Positions 1 to 10,944 of a stretch of DNA of 64,000 nucleotides are shown one piece after another (position 1 is the stretch's first letter; each line of letters begins with the position of its first letter). The notes beneath the pieces are model-generated. The model made no database searches, had not been told where the DNA came from, and worked only from the letters and a program-made list of their open reading frames with translations. The stretch comes from Asparagus officinalis (lineage: Eukaryota; Streptophyta; Magnoliopsida; Asparagales; Asparagaceae). Location of the stretch: positions 110,703,583 through 110,767,582 of the forward strand of contig NC_033797.1 in NCBI RefSeq assembly GCF_001876935.1, written 5' to 3'. The translations under genes were made by a program, and so were the position numbers.

Positions 1-660
1 CTCTGGATTTGTGCAGGACCTCCTCAGGCAATTGGAGACTGCTATGAAACAAGCGATCTGTAATGTTAACCTTGGTTGGGGAACTTATGCAGACTTTAAT
101 ACTTTCGTCATGAATTGTGTAACCGATCTCAAGTGTTTGGGCGAGGTCCAACAAGCTTCACGTTTCCTAGTAAGCCTTCTCGGCTTCGAGCTATGCTTGA
201 CGCGCTTGGAAGGTCTGTTGCACGTGGACTAAAAACTCAAGGTAGAGCAGCTCATAGCTCAGCCTCGGATCAGAGGGGTGTGGGAGCAAGAGGTTCGAGA
301 GAGGGATCTACCGGACAAAGAAACCCTCTTCACGCATCTGCTTAATCGACAACGCCTATTGCAGGCCGAGATTGATGCCTCAACCTCCACCATCACTTGA
401 ATGAAGGCCCAGCTCATTGAGGAAGAGTCGACTCTGAAAGGCTTATAATTGGAAAGCGTGAATATTCATGGCGTTGTCGAAAGGGAGATGCAGGTCCTCC
501 AGGCGCTGTGCTAAGATAACTATGCCGCTGCCAGATCCTTTGAGGCTAGTATCCAGAAGGAGGCGGAGGACTAGGTCCTAGCAAACCGAGCGAAGGAGAT
601 AGCCACTGTTAAGGCTGAGTTTGCCTCCTTTAGCCTGCTAGACTAAGTTCGGTGGAGTGG
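1..660 (+). pseudogene. Relic of the antisense-gene tail of element E
   Basis: Plus-strand reading frames here are broken by stops but keep a charged, heptad-like composition rich in E, K, Q and L, as in a coiled coil. The layout matches the C-terminal part of the antisense plant-mobile-domain gene of element A (22791-23506), although direct sequence similarity is weak. In E this tail lies directly next to the protease end of the minus-strand gag-protease region, so the whole pol region found in A is missing. Reading frames are open at 11-232 and then fragmentary to about 640. I infer a dead remnant. It could also be an unrelated coiled-coil fragment. Confidence 0.45.
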
Positions 661-794
661 ATTGATCTTGGGATAGTTCTTTATTATTTCTGCTTGCGTA
701 CATTATCATGACTTCATTCGAATGTATTGTCATAACTTTGTTCGAATGTATTGTCTCAAAATCAGCTTATGAATGAATTTTATGCTTTTGTTGT

Positions 795-1684
795 CTAATG
801 TTGTGCGCATATACTCCTTAAAGCAAGGCTTTCATAGCCAATTATAATGGGTTCAATATCCTTAAAGACAATACCCTTATTGTCCTCGAGCTCACTATTA
901 GCCTCATTGCCACTGCCTGGTTCATGGACTGGATGATCGTCGCTTGACTCAGGGTTTTGGTAGAGCAGAGAATCGGTGAAGTAGTTTTCAACCCCCTTGA
1001 AGGGCTGTTTATCTACAACCACCGTCTTCACTTGGTCACAGTCATCCACATATTTCAAGCACTAGTGCAATGTGGATAGGACTATCCTGTTGCTATGGAT
1101 CCATAGCCGGCCCAACAGCATGTTATATGAAGGTTCTGGGTCAATGACGTAGCAGGTCACCTCAGTCTTCATGTCACCCAGTCGGTATTTGAGACGAATC
1201 TTCCCAAGCGGCCGGGTTTCGATGGTGTTGAAGCCAAAGATGGTAGTGGTCATTGAAGACAACCACTTTTAAGGCACCCCCAAGTGCTTGATGAGCTTCA
1301 GGGGATAATGCTCAGTGCAGACCCTGGGTCCACCTGGATTCTATCTACTCGAGAGGAACTAACGTATCTTGTGAAGTACAGGGGTCGGTCATGAGTCGTG
1401 CTCTTGATAAGCATGTCTTCTGGAGTGAAAGTGATGCAGGGGACCTACTGTTTGGATGTCTGGCAGCACTGTGAACATCTCATTTCTACTTCTTCTTCTG
1501 GAGTAGGCATAAAATGTGTGGCGAAGGCTTCTGAATCAGTCAGCACCTCTCGCAAGGCTTCGTGGGTTATCCTAGACAACCGTAGGAGCTCGTACAAAGT
1601 GATCCTGGCTGGAATATTCTTCAGCTGGGTGAGTAGGTCGAACCGAAAGGGTTAACCACTTAAGCTTAGCATGTCAGGACTTGG
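795..1684 (-). pseudogene. Element E retroviral-type aspartic protease region, broken
   Basis: Read on the minus strand this matches the protease part of Tat-lineage Ty3/gypsy polyproteins. The active-site segment reads VDPGSALSII near 1300-1345 and is followed by a frameshift. The later conserved piece SYNMLLGRLWIH is at about 1080-1120, then PFKGVENYFTDSLLY. It aligns over its length with the protease of element A (34023-34859). The enzyme would cleave the Gag-Pol polyprotein inside the particle. Frames change at about 1262 and 1060, so no functional product is expected. No reverse transcriptase follows; the next sequence at the left is the antisense-gene tail. Confidence 0.75.
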
Positions 1685-3486
1685 CTAAACTATCAGTGGC
1701 AGTCCCGTTTGTAGCCTTACCGGACTCTCTGCCATCGGAGGGTAACTCTTGGCAAAGTCCTTCCCTACTCGGATGATCAATGCCTCTGCCTCCTCATCAG
1801 AACCGGTGAGGGTTGCTACCTCCTCTTTGTTATCATTCAGAATTGCCGGAATGATATTACAAAGCTTAGACTTGCTCTTGGACTTGTTGGAAGTCCATTG
1901 CTCATCATCAAGGAGATCGGGATGAACCCACATCACCTATCCCAACGGTAAGGTCTATGGTACCAAGCCTTTTCCTCGTTGATTGTGCAGGTTGTCATTG
2001 ATAATCTTCAGTTCCGCCTTGGGAATGGGTACAACTCCTGCTGGTGTATGAACCTTAGGGAGACCCGTTCCGAATTTAAGGGTGACCATGTTTGTGGTCA
2101 CTGTCTTCTGCACCTTCTTCTTCTTTAGATCTCCTGTGTCGCAAAGAGCTTGCAACTTGTCCTTAAGGATGTAGCATTTGGAAGTGTGGTGACCAATGAA
2201 CCTGTGGTACGTGTAGTAGCTTGGATCATCAGTTTTGTTCACGTCTTTAGGTTTCATGACTTCTGTCAACTTGATCCTATTGCTATTGAGAAGAGTGTTG
2301 AAGGTAGCTACCACCTAATCTTCCGTGAAGTTATATTGTCTTTGTGGATGCTACTCGAAGGGCTTGGGCTTTTGCCTCTATGCCGGTTTGGGGGCTGGAG
2401 TGGAATCGACAGCCATGATCTCCTTCCCTCTTGACCGAGGGCTCCTAGAGGTGTTCGGTTCCGAAGCTCTGCTTTTGGGCTGAGGTTCTTTGGCTTCTAA
2501 TCTTTTGATCATGTTCTCGACTTGCTCATCTTGGTGAACAAGTTCCTTCCAGGTCCAGGTTTCCACCGTGCCGATTCTGGACAATATGTTGATCGAGAGG
2601 TTGTTACAGCACATCTCAACCAGGGTGCTCAAGGAGACTTTGTCCCGACACTAAAGCGACTGATTCCTGAATCTCTTGATGAAATTGCTGACCGACTCTG
2701 TCTTTTTCTACTTGTCGACAAGAAGGGTGGCTATCGATACTTTCGTATCGTCGTCAAAGAAACGGGCTAAGAAAAGCCTCTCCACATCGGCCCATGAATT
2801 GATGGAGCCTGGTTCCAACTTGAGAAACCATTCAAAGGCTACCCCCTTTAGGGTGCCGATGAACAGTCGGGTGAGGATGGAGTCGTTCCCCATGAGAAAT
2901 CCTGTCTGAGATAGGAAATAGTAGATATGCTGCGAGGGAGATCCCTTGCCATCAAATTAGACCATGCTCATCGGCTTTAACTTTGCCGGGTAGAAGACCG
3001 TATCCTATTCAGGTGGATACGGCCTGACCACCCCTATCTCGCTCATGTTCCTCTAGAATTTTAAGGCGTCGGGTTGACTCTGGAATTCATCGAGCCTTTT
3101 GTCTTGAGGAGAGCTGCCTGAGTGGGACATCCTTTCTGAAGATTTATGGGAATAATCCGAACGTGATCTGTGATTATCCTCCTCTTCAGATGTGTGAGGA
3201 GGAGTAAGCTCTCGCTCTCTGTTATCGAGTGTCCTTGTTGGTTTCGTGAAGTTCTCTTCTTCTTCTTCTTATTCAGAAGTTGTGTCATCTACTCTTTCAG
3301 AGAGTTGATGGTCGCCTGCTGCTCCTCAAACTTCTTCGCCAAGTCTTCTGAGGATTCCGCCATGTGCACCTTTGCGTGCTTGCCATAGGCTGAGCTTGAG
3401 GTCTGAGATGTTGCCGCTGCTGAGCATACCTCGTCCTCGTTGTCGTAGATGGGTGACAAACGGGCATAATCAAATAGGATAGCCAC
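1685..3486 (-). pseudogene. Element E gag, C-terminal half, duplicate copy 1
   Basis: Minus-strand pieces 3289-3486, 3061-3288, 2708-2893, 2378-2632, 1955-2314 and 1685-1936 together match the capsid-like Gag of Tat elements. The core contains GTLKGVAFEWFLKLEPGS and FFDDDT, equivalent to the same block of B's intact gag. Near 2190-2230 is a cysteine/histidine segment (YHRFIGHHTSKCYILKDK) that resembles the zinc-knuckle-like end of Gag but is incomplete. Frameshifts separate nearly every piece. This is the first of two tandem copies of the region. Confidence 0.75.
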
Positions 3487-5773
3487 TCCTATTTGAAGGC
3501 GAGTGCATTGGTGTACACCCCATTTTCAACAGGGGGCCATCTGAATCACGGGGTATATTCAGGATCTAATGAATCCGAATACCAGGATTTACCCTTCCCT
3601 GTCATGTTGATTGTGGTTGTTGGAAGCTCCAAATCACCAATGGCTCGCCTCTTCTGACGATGGCATCTTCAGCGGGGATGTCTTGGCTTAGGAGACTGTT
3701 GAGAAAGCCTCCCGAACACTGATGGCCTTGGCACCTTGGTGCACTGGCAGTCAGCAAGTACTGCCCGGATGAGCCTCTCACAGTTGAACTGAGGGTTGCT
3801 ACCTCCTCTTTGTTATCATCCGGAATTGCCTAAATGACATTACAAAGCTTAGACTTGCTCTTGGACTTGCTAGAAGTTCATTGCTCATCGTCGAGGAGAT
3901 CGAGATGAACCCACATCACCTGTCCCGACGGTAAGGTCTGTGATACTGAGCCTTTTCCTCATTGATTGTGAGGATCGTCATTGACAATCTTTAGTTCTGC
4001 CTTGGGAATGGGTACAACTCCTGCTGGTGTATGAACCTCAGGGAGACCCATTCTGAATTTAAGGGTGACCATGTTTGTGGTCACTGTCTTTTGCACCTTC
4101 TCCTTCTTTAGGACTCCTGTGTTGTAAAGAGCTTGCAACTTGTCCTTAAGGATGTAGCATTTGGAAGTGTGGTAACCAATGAACCTGTGGTATGCACAGT
4201 AGCTTGGATCATCAGTTTTGTTCACGTCTTCAGGTTTCATGTCTTCTGGCAGCTTGATCCTGTTGCTCTTGAGAAGAGTGTTGAAGGTATCCACCACCTG
4301 ATCTTCCGTGAAGTCGTATTGTCTTTGTGGGCGCTGCTCGAAGGGCTTGGGCTTTTGTCTCTGTGCCGGTTTGGGGGCTGGAGTGGAATCGACAGCCATG
4401 ATCTCCTTCCCTCTTGACCGAGGGTTCCTAGAGGTGTTCGGTTCCAAAGCTCTGCTTTTGGGCTAAGGTTCTTCGGTTTCCAATCTTTTGATCATGTTCT
4501 CGACTTGCTCCTCTTGGCGAACAAGTTCCTTCTAGGTCCGGGTTTTCACCGTGCCGATTCTGGATAGAATATCGATCGAGAGGTTGTTACGGCACATCTC
4601 AACCAAGGTGCTCAAGGAGACATATTCCCAACACTAAAGCGACCGATTCCTAAATCTCTTGATGAAATTGATGACCGACTTTGTCTTTTTCTGCTTGTCA
4701 GCAAGCAGGTAACTATCGATACTTCCGTATCGTCGTCAAAGAAATGGGCCAAGAAAAGCCTCTCCACATCGGCCTATGAATTGATGGAGCCTGGTTCTAA
4801 CTTGAGAAATCATTCAAAGGCTACCCCCTTTAGGATGCCGATGAACAGTCGGGTGAGGATGGCATCATTCCTCATGAGAAATCCTGTCTGAGATAGGAAA
4901 TAGTAGATATGCTATAAGGGAGATCCTTTGCCATCAAATTGGACCATGCTCATTGGCTTGAACTTTGCTGGGTAGGAGACCGTGTCCTATTTGGGTGAAT
5001 ACGGCCGGACCACCCCCAGTTCGCTCATGTTCCTCTGGAGTTTCAAGGCGTCGAGTTGACTCAGGAATTCATCGAGCCTCTTGTCTCGAGGAGAGCTGCC
5101 TGAGCGAGACATCCTTTCTGAAGATTTATGGGAATAATCTGAATGTGATCCGTGATTATCCTCCTCTTTAGATGTGTGAGGAGGAGTAAGCTCTCGCTCT
5201 CTATTCCTCGAGTGTCCTTGCCGGTTCTGTGAAGTTCTCTTCTTCTTCTTCTTGCTTAGAAGTTGTGCCATCTGCTCTTTCAGAGAGTTGACGGTCGCCT
5301 GCTGCTCCTCAAACTTCTTGGCCAAGTCTTCTGAGGATTCCACCATGTGCACCTTTGTGTGTTTGCCATAGGCTGAGCTTGAGGTCTGAGATGTTGCCAC
5401 TACTGAGCACACCTCATCCTCGTTGTCGTAGATGGGTGACAAACAGGCATAATCAAACAGGATAGCCACTCCTGTTTGAAGACGAGTGCATTGGTGTACA
5501 CCTCCATTTTCAATAGGGGGTCATCTGAATCCTGTGGTATATTCAGGATCTGATGAATCCGAATACTAGGATTTACCCTTCCCTATCATGTTGACTGTAG
5601 TTGTTGGAAGCTCCATATCACTAATAGCTCGCCTCTTCTGACGATGACATCTTCGGCGGGGATGTCTAGGCTCAGGAGACTATTGAGAAAGCCTCCCGAA
5701 CACTGATGGCCTTAGTGCCTCGGTGCACTGGCAGTCGGCAAGTACCGCCTGGATGAGCCTCTCGCAGTGGCAC
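1808..5773. repeat. Tandem direct duplication of about 1983 bp inside element E gag
   Basis: The block starting GAGGGTTGCTACCTCCTC at 1808 starts again at 3791, an offset of 1983 bp. Both copies end in a similar segment encoding a cysteine-rich motif (about 3735-3790 and 5718-5773). The copies run in the same order and differ by scattered substitutions and small indels, a few percent by eye, so the duplication is not recent. Element E therefore has two back-to-back copies of the same gag segment. I infer unequal recombination or slippage inside the element after insertion. Confidence 0.85.
3788..5772 (-). pseudogene. Element E gag, duplicate copy 2
   Basis: Second copy of the duplicated gag segment. 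Longer frames survive here: 3959-4447 with the segment YCAYHRFIGYHTSKC (C-x2-H-x5-H-x4-C, a non-standard knuckle shared with elements A and B), and 4987-5469 with acidic and lysine-rich stretches. The region 5640-5773 read on the minus strand encodes a C-H-C...C-Q-C segment equivalent to CPCAKLIRVVLSQCNC in B's gag, which fixes the alignment and orientation. Stops and shifts at about 4465, 4700 and 5600 show it is dead. Confidence 0.75.
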
Positions 5774-6388
5774 TAAGCGTTTGCCTCATGAATAGTGTGT
5801 ATGCGAGTTAGATGATCCCTGAGATCTATTGCGGATTGGTGGTGGAAACCCCCAGCTTCACAAGGACCAAGTTTGTAATTGCATGAAAGAGACTCAAAGG
5901 AGTCGGAATGAGAACATTTGAGAAATTCCCCAAGTGTCGACTTCACGCGACCTTGCCTTGACAAGCAAGGTCCAGAGTTTGGGCAAGCTTCAGCCGACTG
6001 CTGGCGAGCTCGAGTCGTCTATTCATTCAGGCGACCTTGTCTTATCAGGTGAGGTCTGGAGCGAGCTTCAGCCGACTGCTGGTGAACTCGTGTCGTCTGT
6101 TCATTCAGGTGAGGTTCGCTCGCTTGAGTTGTTCTAGGTTTGCTTGTTTGGCTAAGGCAGATTCTCAGGTGATCCTATCGGGATTTACCTGCATGCTGGC
6201 TTCTATTTGGGGGACGAAGCTTGCCTGTTGTGTGGAGCTCACTTGCTTGAGGGCGTGGCTCGCCTGCATTATAGAGCTCGCCTGATTTGGGCAACTCGCG
6301 TGACTTGGACAGACGACTTGAAGAGCGAAGCCCGCCTGATTTGGTGGGCTTGCTTGAGTTGTTGAGTCCGCCCAGATGGGGAACTCTG
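5773..6388 (-). pseudogene. Element E gag, middle part with GAGCTC/GCGAG repeats
   Basis: This continues the E gag region rightwards until the Copia insertion F; the region resumes at 14630. It has weak minus-strand frames only (for example 5773-5964). From 5934 onward the DNA holds imperfect repeats built on CAGGCGA/AGGTGAGG and GAGCTC, for example TTCAGCCGACTGCTGGCGAG and its variant about 80 bp later. Similar GAGCTC/GGGCGAGCTC units fill E's own LTR at 48110-48600. Element A's gag has an equivalent repeat insert, while B's gag does not. Confidence 0.55.
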
Positions 6389-9300
6389 TGTTGGACCCTA
6401 GAGGGAGGGTGATTAGGGTCTTATGCTAATCTAATCCAATTTTATGCTAATTAAAACTAATTAACAAGTTATCCTAGTAAGTGTGAAATACAACAAGATA
6501 CATGAGCTAGGATAGGCAATATGAACTAATGAATATATCCTAGCAATGAGATATTACAAATATATGAGCAAGGATATATAAACAAAACAAGGGTAAATAA
6601 TGTAAACAAAGAAGTGGACAAACTAACTAATGAGACAATGGCGATATGAGCAATGAGCACAAATATAAATGAAAGCCAAAGCACACACAAACACAATCAA
6701 ATGATCACGGAGTTTGGACCTTCCATCCTACGTCTCCGCTCCCCACTCCCGGGGAGAAATCCACTATCACAACCGGGTTTTCTACGTTTACCCGAACAAC
6801 GTTTACACCTCACACTACGGTTTTCTAGTTTACCGAAAACTCTACAATCAACACTCTTGCAAACCCACTCTACACCCTCTTAAGTGTTGGAACTAGACGT
6901 GTCTCCCTCAAGTGCTCGGATACAACCTCTCCCTAGGTTCGTCAACCGACGCCACTCCTCTTGGGACGATCTCCGACTCTCACCACACACTTCTCTCGGT
7001 GTACAAGTGTATTACAAAGTGATTCTCACGATAAGCACAATTATAATAAATGATTGTTCTCTAATATGGATGAGAACACAATGAAAGCTCACACTCAATT
7101 GTTACAACTCTCACCAACCCAAATATACAATGTATGCAAATACAATAAGCTCAAGTGGGTGTGTGTAAATAATGAGTGAAATCAAATCAATTGTACCGCC
7201 ACAGATAATGTGTTTATTTCGCCACATTCCATATGCGCGTTTTATCGTTCGTCTACGGCATGTGATGGTGGCGTTCTTTGCCTCCATGAAACTCACAAGT
7301 TCTCTGCACCTCAGCTGTGTGTTTTTCTTTTTGAGAAACAGGGGCCCGGTTTAGGACATGACCGGCATGCGGGCGGCGCCAGGGCCGGCCGGGGGTGGGG
7401 CGGCCGGGGTACTTCGATGGTTAAGGCTCACGAGCCTTGAGGGCCGTTATTGTTGCCACCCTGTTTGTCACACTAATGTGGTGCCACCTATATTATGTCC
7501 CAACAGGGGGGCGCGGCGCCAACAAGCTAATCAACTAAGGGCGTCAGGTCCGGAGGTGATGCGGGTGGCGAGGGTGTGTGGTGCCGAGTGTGTGGGGCTC
7601 AGCGTATTTGTGCTAGATGAAAGGGAGATGCCATGGTGTTTGTTGGTGACCAGGTTAGCCAGCTCTTCCGTCGCCACATCGCACCGACTCTCGGGAGACA
7701 TGCAACTAGATAGATTTCACTCGTTAAGGATTATTTTGGCAAATGTGACTTATCCAAACACAACTTAAGCTGGTCCTAAGTGCCATAATCTTACTCCTCC
7801 CCTCGACAACATCACATTTAAAAACATTGTGTCTTCTAACGCCTCCTTATTGCTTTCCTCTCGTTCCTCCCCTCTTTAAGATAACATTGCTTTGGTCAAA
7901 TAATTCTTTTTGAAAAAAAATTCCAACCAACAGATTCGATCGTCCGAATCTGACCCAACCGACGCCGATCTCCACAACTCGCCTCAAGATCACATCATGA
8001 TACATTCCATTACAGCATGCTGTATGTGAACTTTAGTGAGAATGAGCACTGTAATATTAGACTGAGCTAGATGGGATGCACTAGGATATTAGCAACTTAG
8101 GTTTGTGTGCATCATACGCAAAATTTAGCAAGGGTGGCCTTACGACACCCGACAATTGGAGCATTTATATACTTCTTGCTATAGCAAGTGTGTGCATAGT
8201 GTGTGTTTGATTTATAAGTTTAACACGGGATTTTGCACATTCCTAATTCATCAAAAGCTTTTTGTTTTACCATAATGTTTTAAGGTTGCAATCTAAACAA
8301 GACTATCAGTGATGTTTAACCTTGTCAGCTCAATCATCATTTGGCTCATCATTGTAGTATAAAAAATTGAGAAGTAGATGAACAGATATCAATTTAAATG
8401 AATTAAACTCATTTATAATTATTTTTACTTCCTATCTGGCATTATTTATTAGCATGAGTTAAGCTAGCAATAGATGAAGTCAATTTTTCATTTTCTAACT
8501 TAGCATTGTCATTATTTTCTTTAAGTATCATGTCATTCTCCTTAGTATTGACATCAGTTTACGAGTATACAACTCCATGATCGGAATTTTAAAAACTAAA
8601 TATGCTTTGCTTTTAAGATCATAAAATTATTTGGGCAATTTTGTATAGGGCATGTGATAATCTCTGCATATGCACCTAAGCGAGTTATTAATAGATGATC
8701 ATCATCGAATTCCGAATGCGCTTACACACTAGGGGTTATCCCTAATGCCCGTGTAAATGATGCTCCTCTGATCACTTGAAGTCGATTGCGCCACAAGGTG
8801 TCGAATCTCCTCCAAATCTCCATTGATTGTGGGCTTCATTCAAAGAGTTTCCAAATCAATGTAAGCAACTATCAAAATGAGCAAGTTCGTTAGAATACCA
8901 TGGTTGAAATCATTATGCAAGAGTTCCTAACTTAATTGTTCATTGTAAATATTTATTTATCATGATTGCTCAGACTTGGATTTCTCTAATGAGGACACAA
9001 TTCAGAGCCGGATTCATTTAACTTTCCCATAAGTCGATATTTTCTAGATTCAACAAATATTTATAATCTTTAGAGAGGCATTGAGCATAAGGGAAATTTT
9101 ATATTTGGGAGGAACAATATTTGGATATAGTCTAAACAAAATATATTATATTCATGATATATATGTGCATATATGCAACAAGACAAATGTAATCATCAAC
9201 TAGATTAGCAAAAATAAAATAACTTGGATCTTTAACTCAAGATGATTAGACCATTAAATCAAAGAGCACCAAGCTGCTGATACGATCATTGTTGATCTTT

Positions 9301-9747
9301 TCATATATATAATCATAAAAACTCAAAACACATGTATGTATATATATAACTATATATATATGCATAGAAACCAAAACTAATGTATATATATATAACTATA
9401 TATATATACGAAGAAACCAATAAATGTGTGTGTATAGATGACTGAGCTTAAAGTACTAACACACATAATATAAAACCTAAACTACATTACCCAAGCTTGA
9501 TCTTGATCTTCATTGTAGCTCAACTTGGTAATCTTACGGATGAAGCTTGAACTTGGATCTTTAACTTGAAATGCAAGGCTTCACTCCACAATTCCGTCAA
9601 CCTCCATTGGATTTGATCGTGAATGCGCAATTCCATCCATCCTCCAATTTGTTGTTTGTCTACAATAAATAGAATTATACAAACACTAGACAAACAACAT
9701 TAGAAGTAAATTGTTTGTTAAACATCATCAAAACAAGAAGGCCAACA
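6389..9747 (-). repeat. Element F 3' LTR (left copy), chimeric
   Basis: Positions 6389-7194 match 12416-13190 of the right LTR closely, and 9305-9747 match 14170-14624. The middle of the LTR, which in the right copy holds the TATA box and the GGTCGACC palindromes, is replaced by about 2.1 kb of unrelated or error-like sequence. The ends TG...CA are intact and the PPT directly follows at 9748. Length is 3359 bp against 2209 bp for the partner. Confidence 0.8.
7195..9300. other. Anomalous block: noisy copy of F's gag region, probable assembly artefact
   Basis: From about 7980 to 9290 the sequence follows 11190-12415 (F's gag and PBS region) base by base, but with a one-base insertion or deletion roughly every 10-20 bases and few substitutions. 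The reading frame, open for 460 codons in the clean copy, is destroyed. At about 9285 it runs through the PBS into the first bases of an LTR and then jumps to a later LTR position. The first part (7195-7980) has a GC-rich stretch near 7360-7420 that matches nothing else here. This error pattern resembles uncorrected long reads used to fill a gap. A heavily decayed duplication is the alternative. Confidence 0.65.
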
Positions 9748-9764
9748 ATCTCCCCCTTTTTGAT
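9748..9764 (-). other. Element F polypurine tract
   Basis: On the minus strand the purine run AAAAAGGGGGAGAT directly precedes the TGTTGG start of the left (3') LTR. It would prime second-strand DNA synthesis during reverse transcription. Confidence 0.85.
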
Positions 9765-10758
9765 GATGACAAACAATTTACAAAAAGGATATATGCATGA
9801 AAGGAAATGAATATATAAAGTATAATATATCATGCATATAAATAAGAAAGAATATACTCACAATATTTTTCCCCATTTGACAACATCAAAAAGAGGAAGA
9901 CAAAAGAATGAAGAGAGCAAAAGCTCCCCCTATCAATATGCATGAGTGAGTATAACACAAAAAATATATAGGGATTGCTCTCCCTATCAAAATACCTCAT
10001 AAATGTATGAAATGAATGCTAAGGCATACATATGTGAGAAAGCATAGATTAAAAACATGCTAAACATAACTCACATACAAAAAAGATAATGAGAACACAT
10101 ATAAATATATTAATATGAAAGAAGTGTCTCATTACACAATTTTAAAAACATAGTGTATATAAAAATAGATTTATGAAATCAAAAGATAGAACATGAGAAT
10201 CACGCAAAAAGTTTTCAAATCAACCAAATGAAATCATAAATCAAAGTGTAAATTCAAAAATAATGTTTGATCAATAAAGAAAACTTTCTTTGTAGGACTT
10301 GATCAAACCACCCATAGAATATATTATAAAGCATATTTGAAATTTTCTGTGCTATATAATGAATTCAAAAGAACAAATCAAAAAAAAATTATAGTTCAAA
10401 AATAAGATTACAAAACATACAAGAATCATGAACTATGGAAAAAATCTTCTTTAAAAGTATAAAGCCAAATCATCATTGATTTTTAAAAATCAAGAGAAGC
10501 AACTATATCTAGCTCTTGAGCTAGTATCAACCCATATAAATATTTTTAGCACCCGGTAAACAAGATTTGGGAATAAACACCCAATAAACTCGGAGGGTTA
10601 TATAAACACAAACCTCTCATTAAAACAAAACCAATAATCATGAAAACAAAAGAATTTGATCAATGAAAAAAATTATTTTCATGTTCAAAAGTTTAAAATA
10701 TAATTTTTTAAAACCAAGAAAAAAGAAAAATAAAAACACTAAAATTCTTGGTTTAAAA
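9765..10758. other. Element F internal region without recognisable genes
   Basis: This AT-rich stretch of about 1 kb lies between the PPT and the end of gag. In a complete SIRE-like element the protease, integrase, RT and RNase H genes, about 4 kb, would be here. No frame with their motifs is present on either strand. The element was therefore mobilised, if at all, by enzymes from another copy. Confidence 0.7.
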
Positions 10759-10944
10759 TCAAATTTGTTTTAGTACCCAAGTATTCTTTGTACCAAACGG
10801 TTTAAGGACATGACCCCTATCATTTAAGCTCAAAGCCTTAGGGTTATGAACCTGTTTGTACACATGTGGTGCACTAATATGGTCAAAACAATAATCACTC
10901 AAATGATCATTCCGATTGCAATTTGTGCAATGAAAGAGATCCAT
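10759..10944 (-). pseudogene. Element F gag C-terminal extension with fourth zinc knuckle
   Basis: This frame follows the main gag frame directly, separated by one stop codon. It encodes a CCHC knuckle CTNCNRNDHLSDYC and then GTKNTWVLKQI, which resembles the segment just before the protease in Copia polyproteins. The intervening stop may be a point mutation, or gag may end there naturally with this part formerly read as pol. Confidence 0.6.

Noticed and set aside
7358..7768. 136-codon GC-rich frame
   Set aside because: No domain resemblance, overlaps other frames and lies in the probable misassembled block.
9765..10758. Possible envelope-like gene, as in some SIRE elements
   Set aside because: No frame of useful length, signal peptide or membrane segment on either strand.
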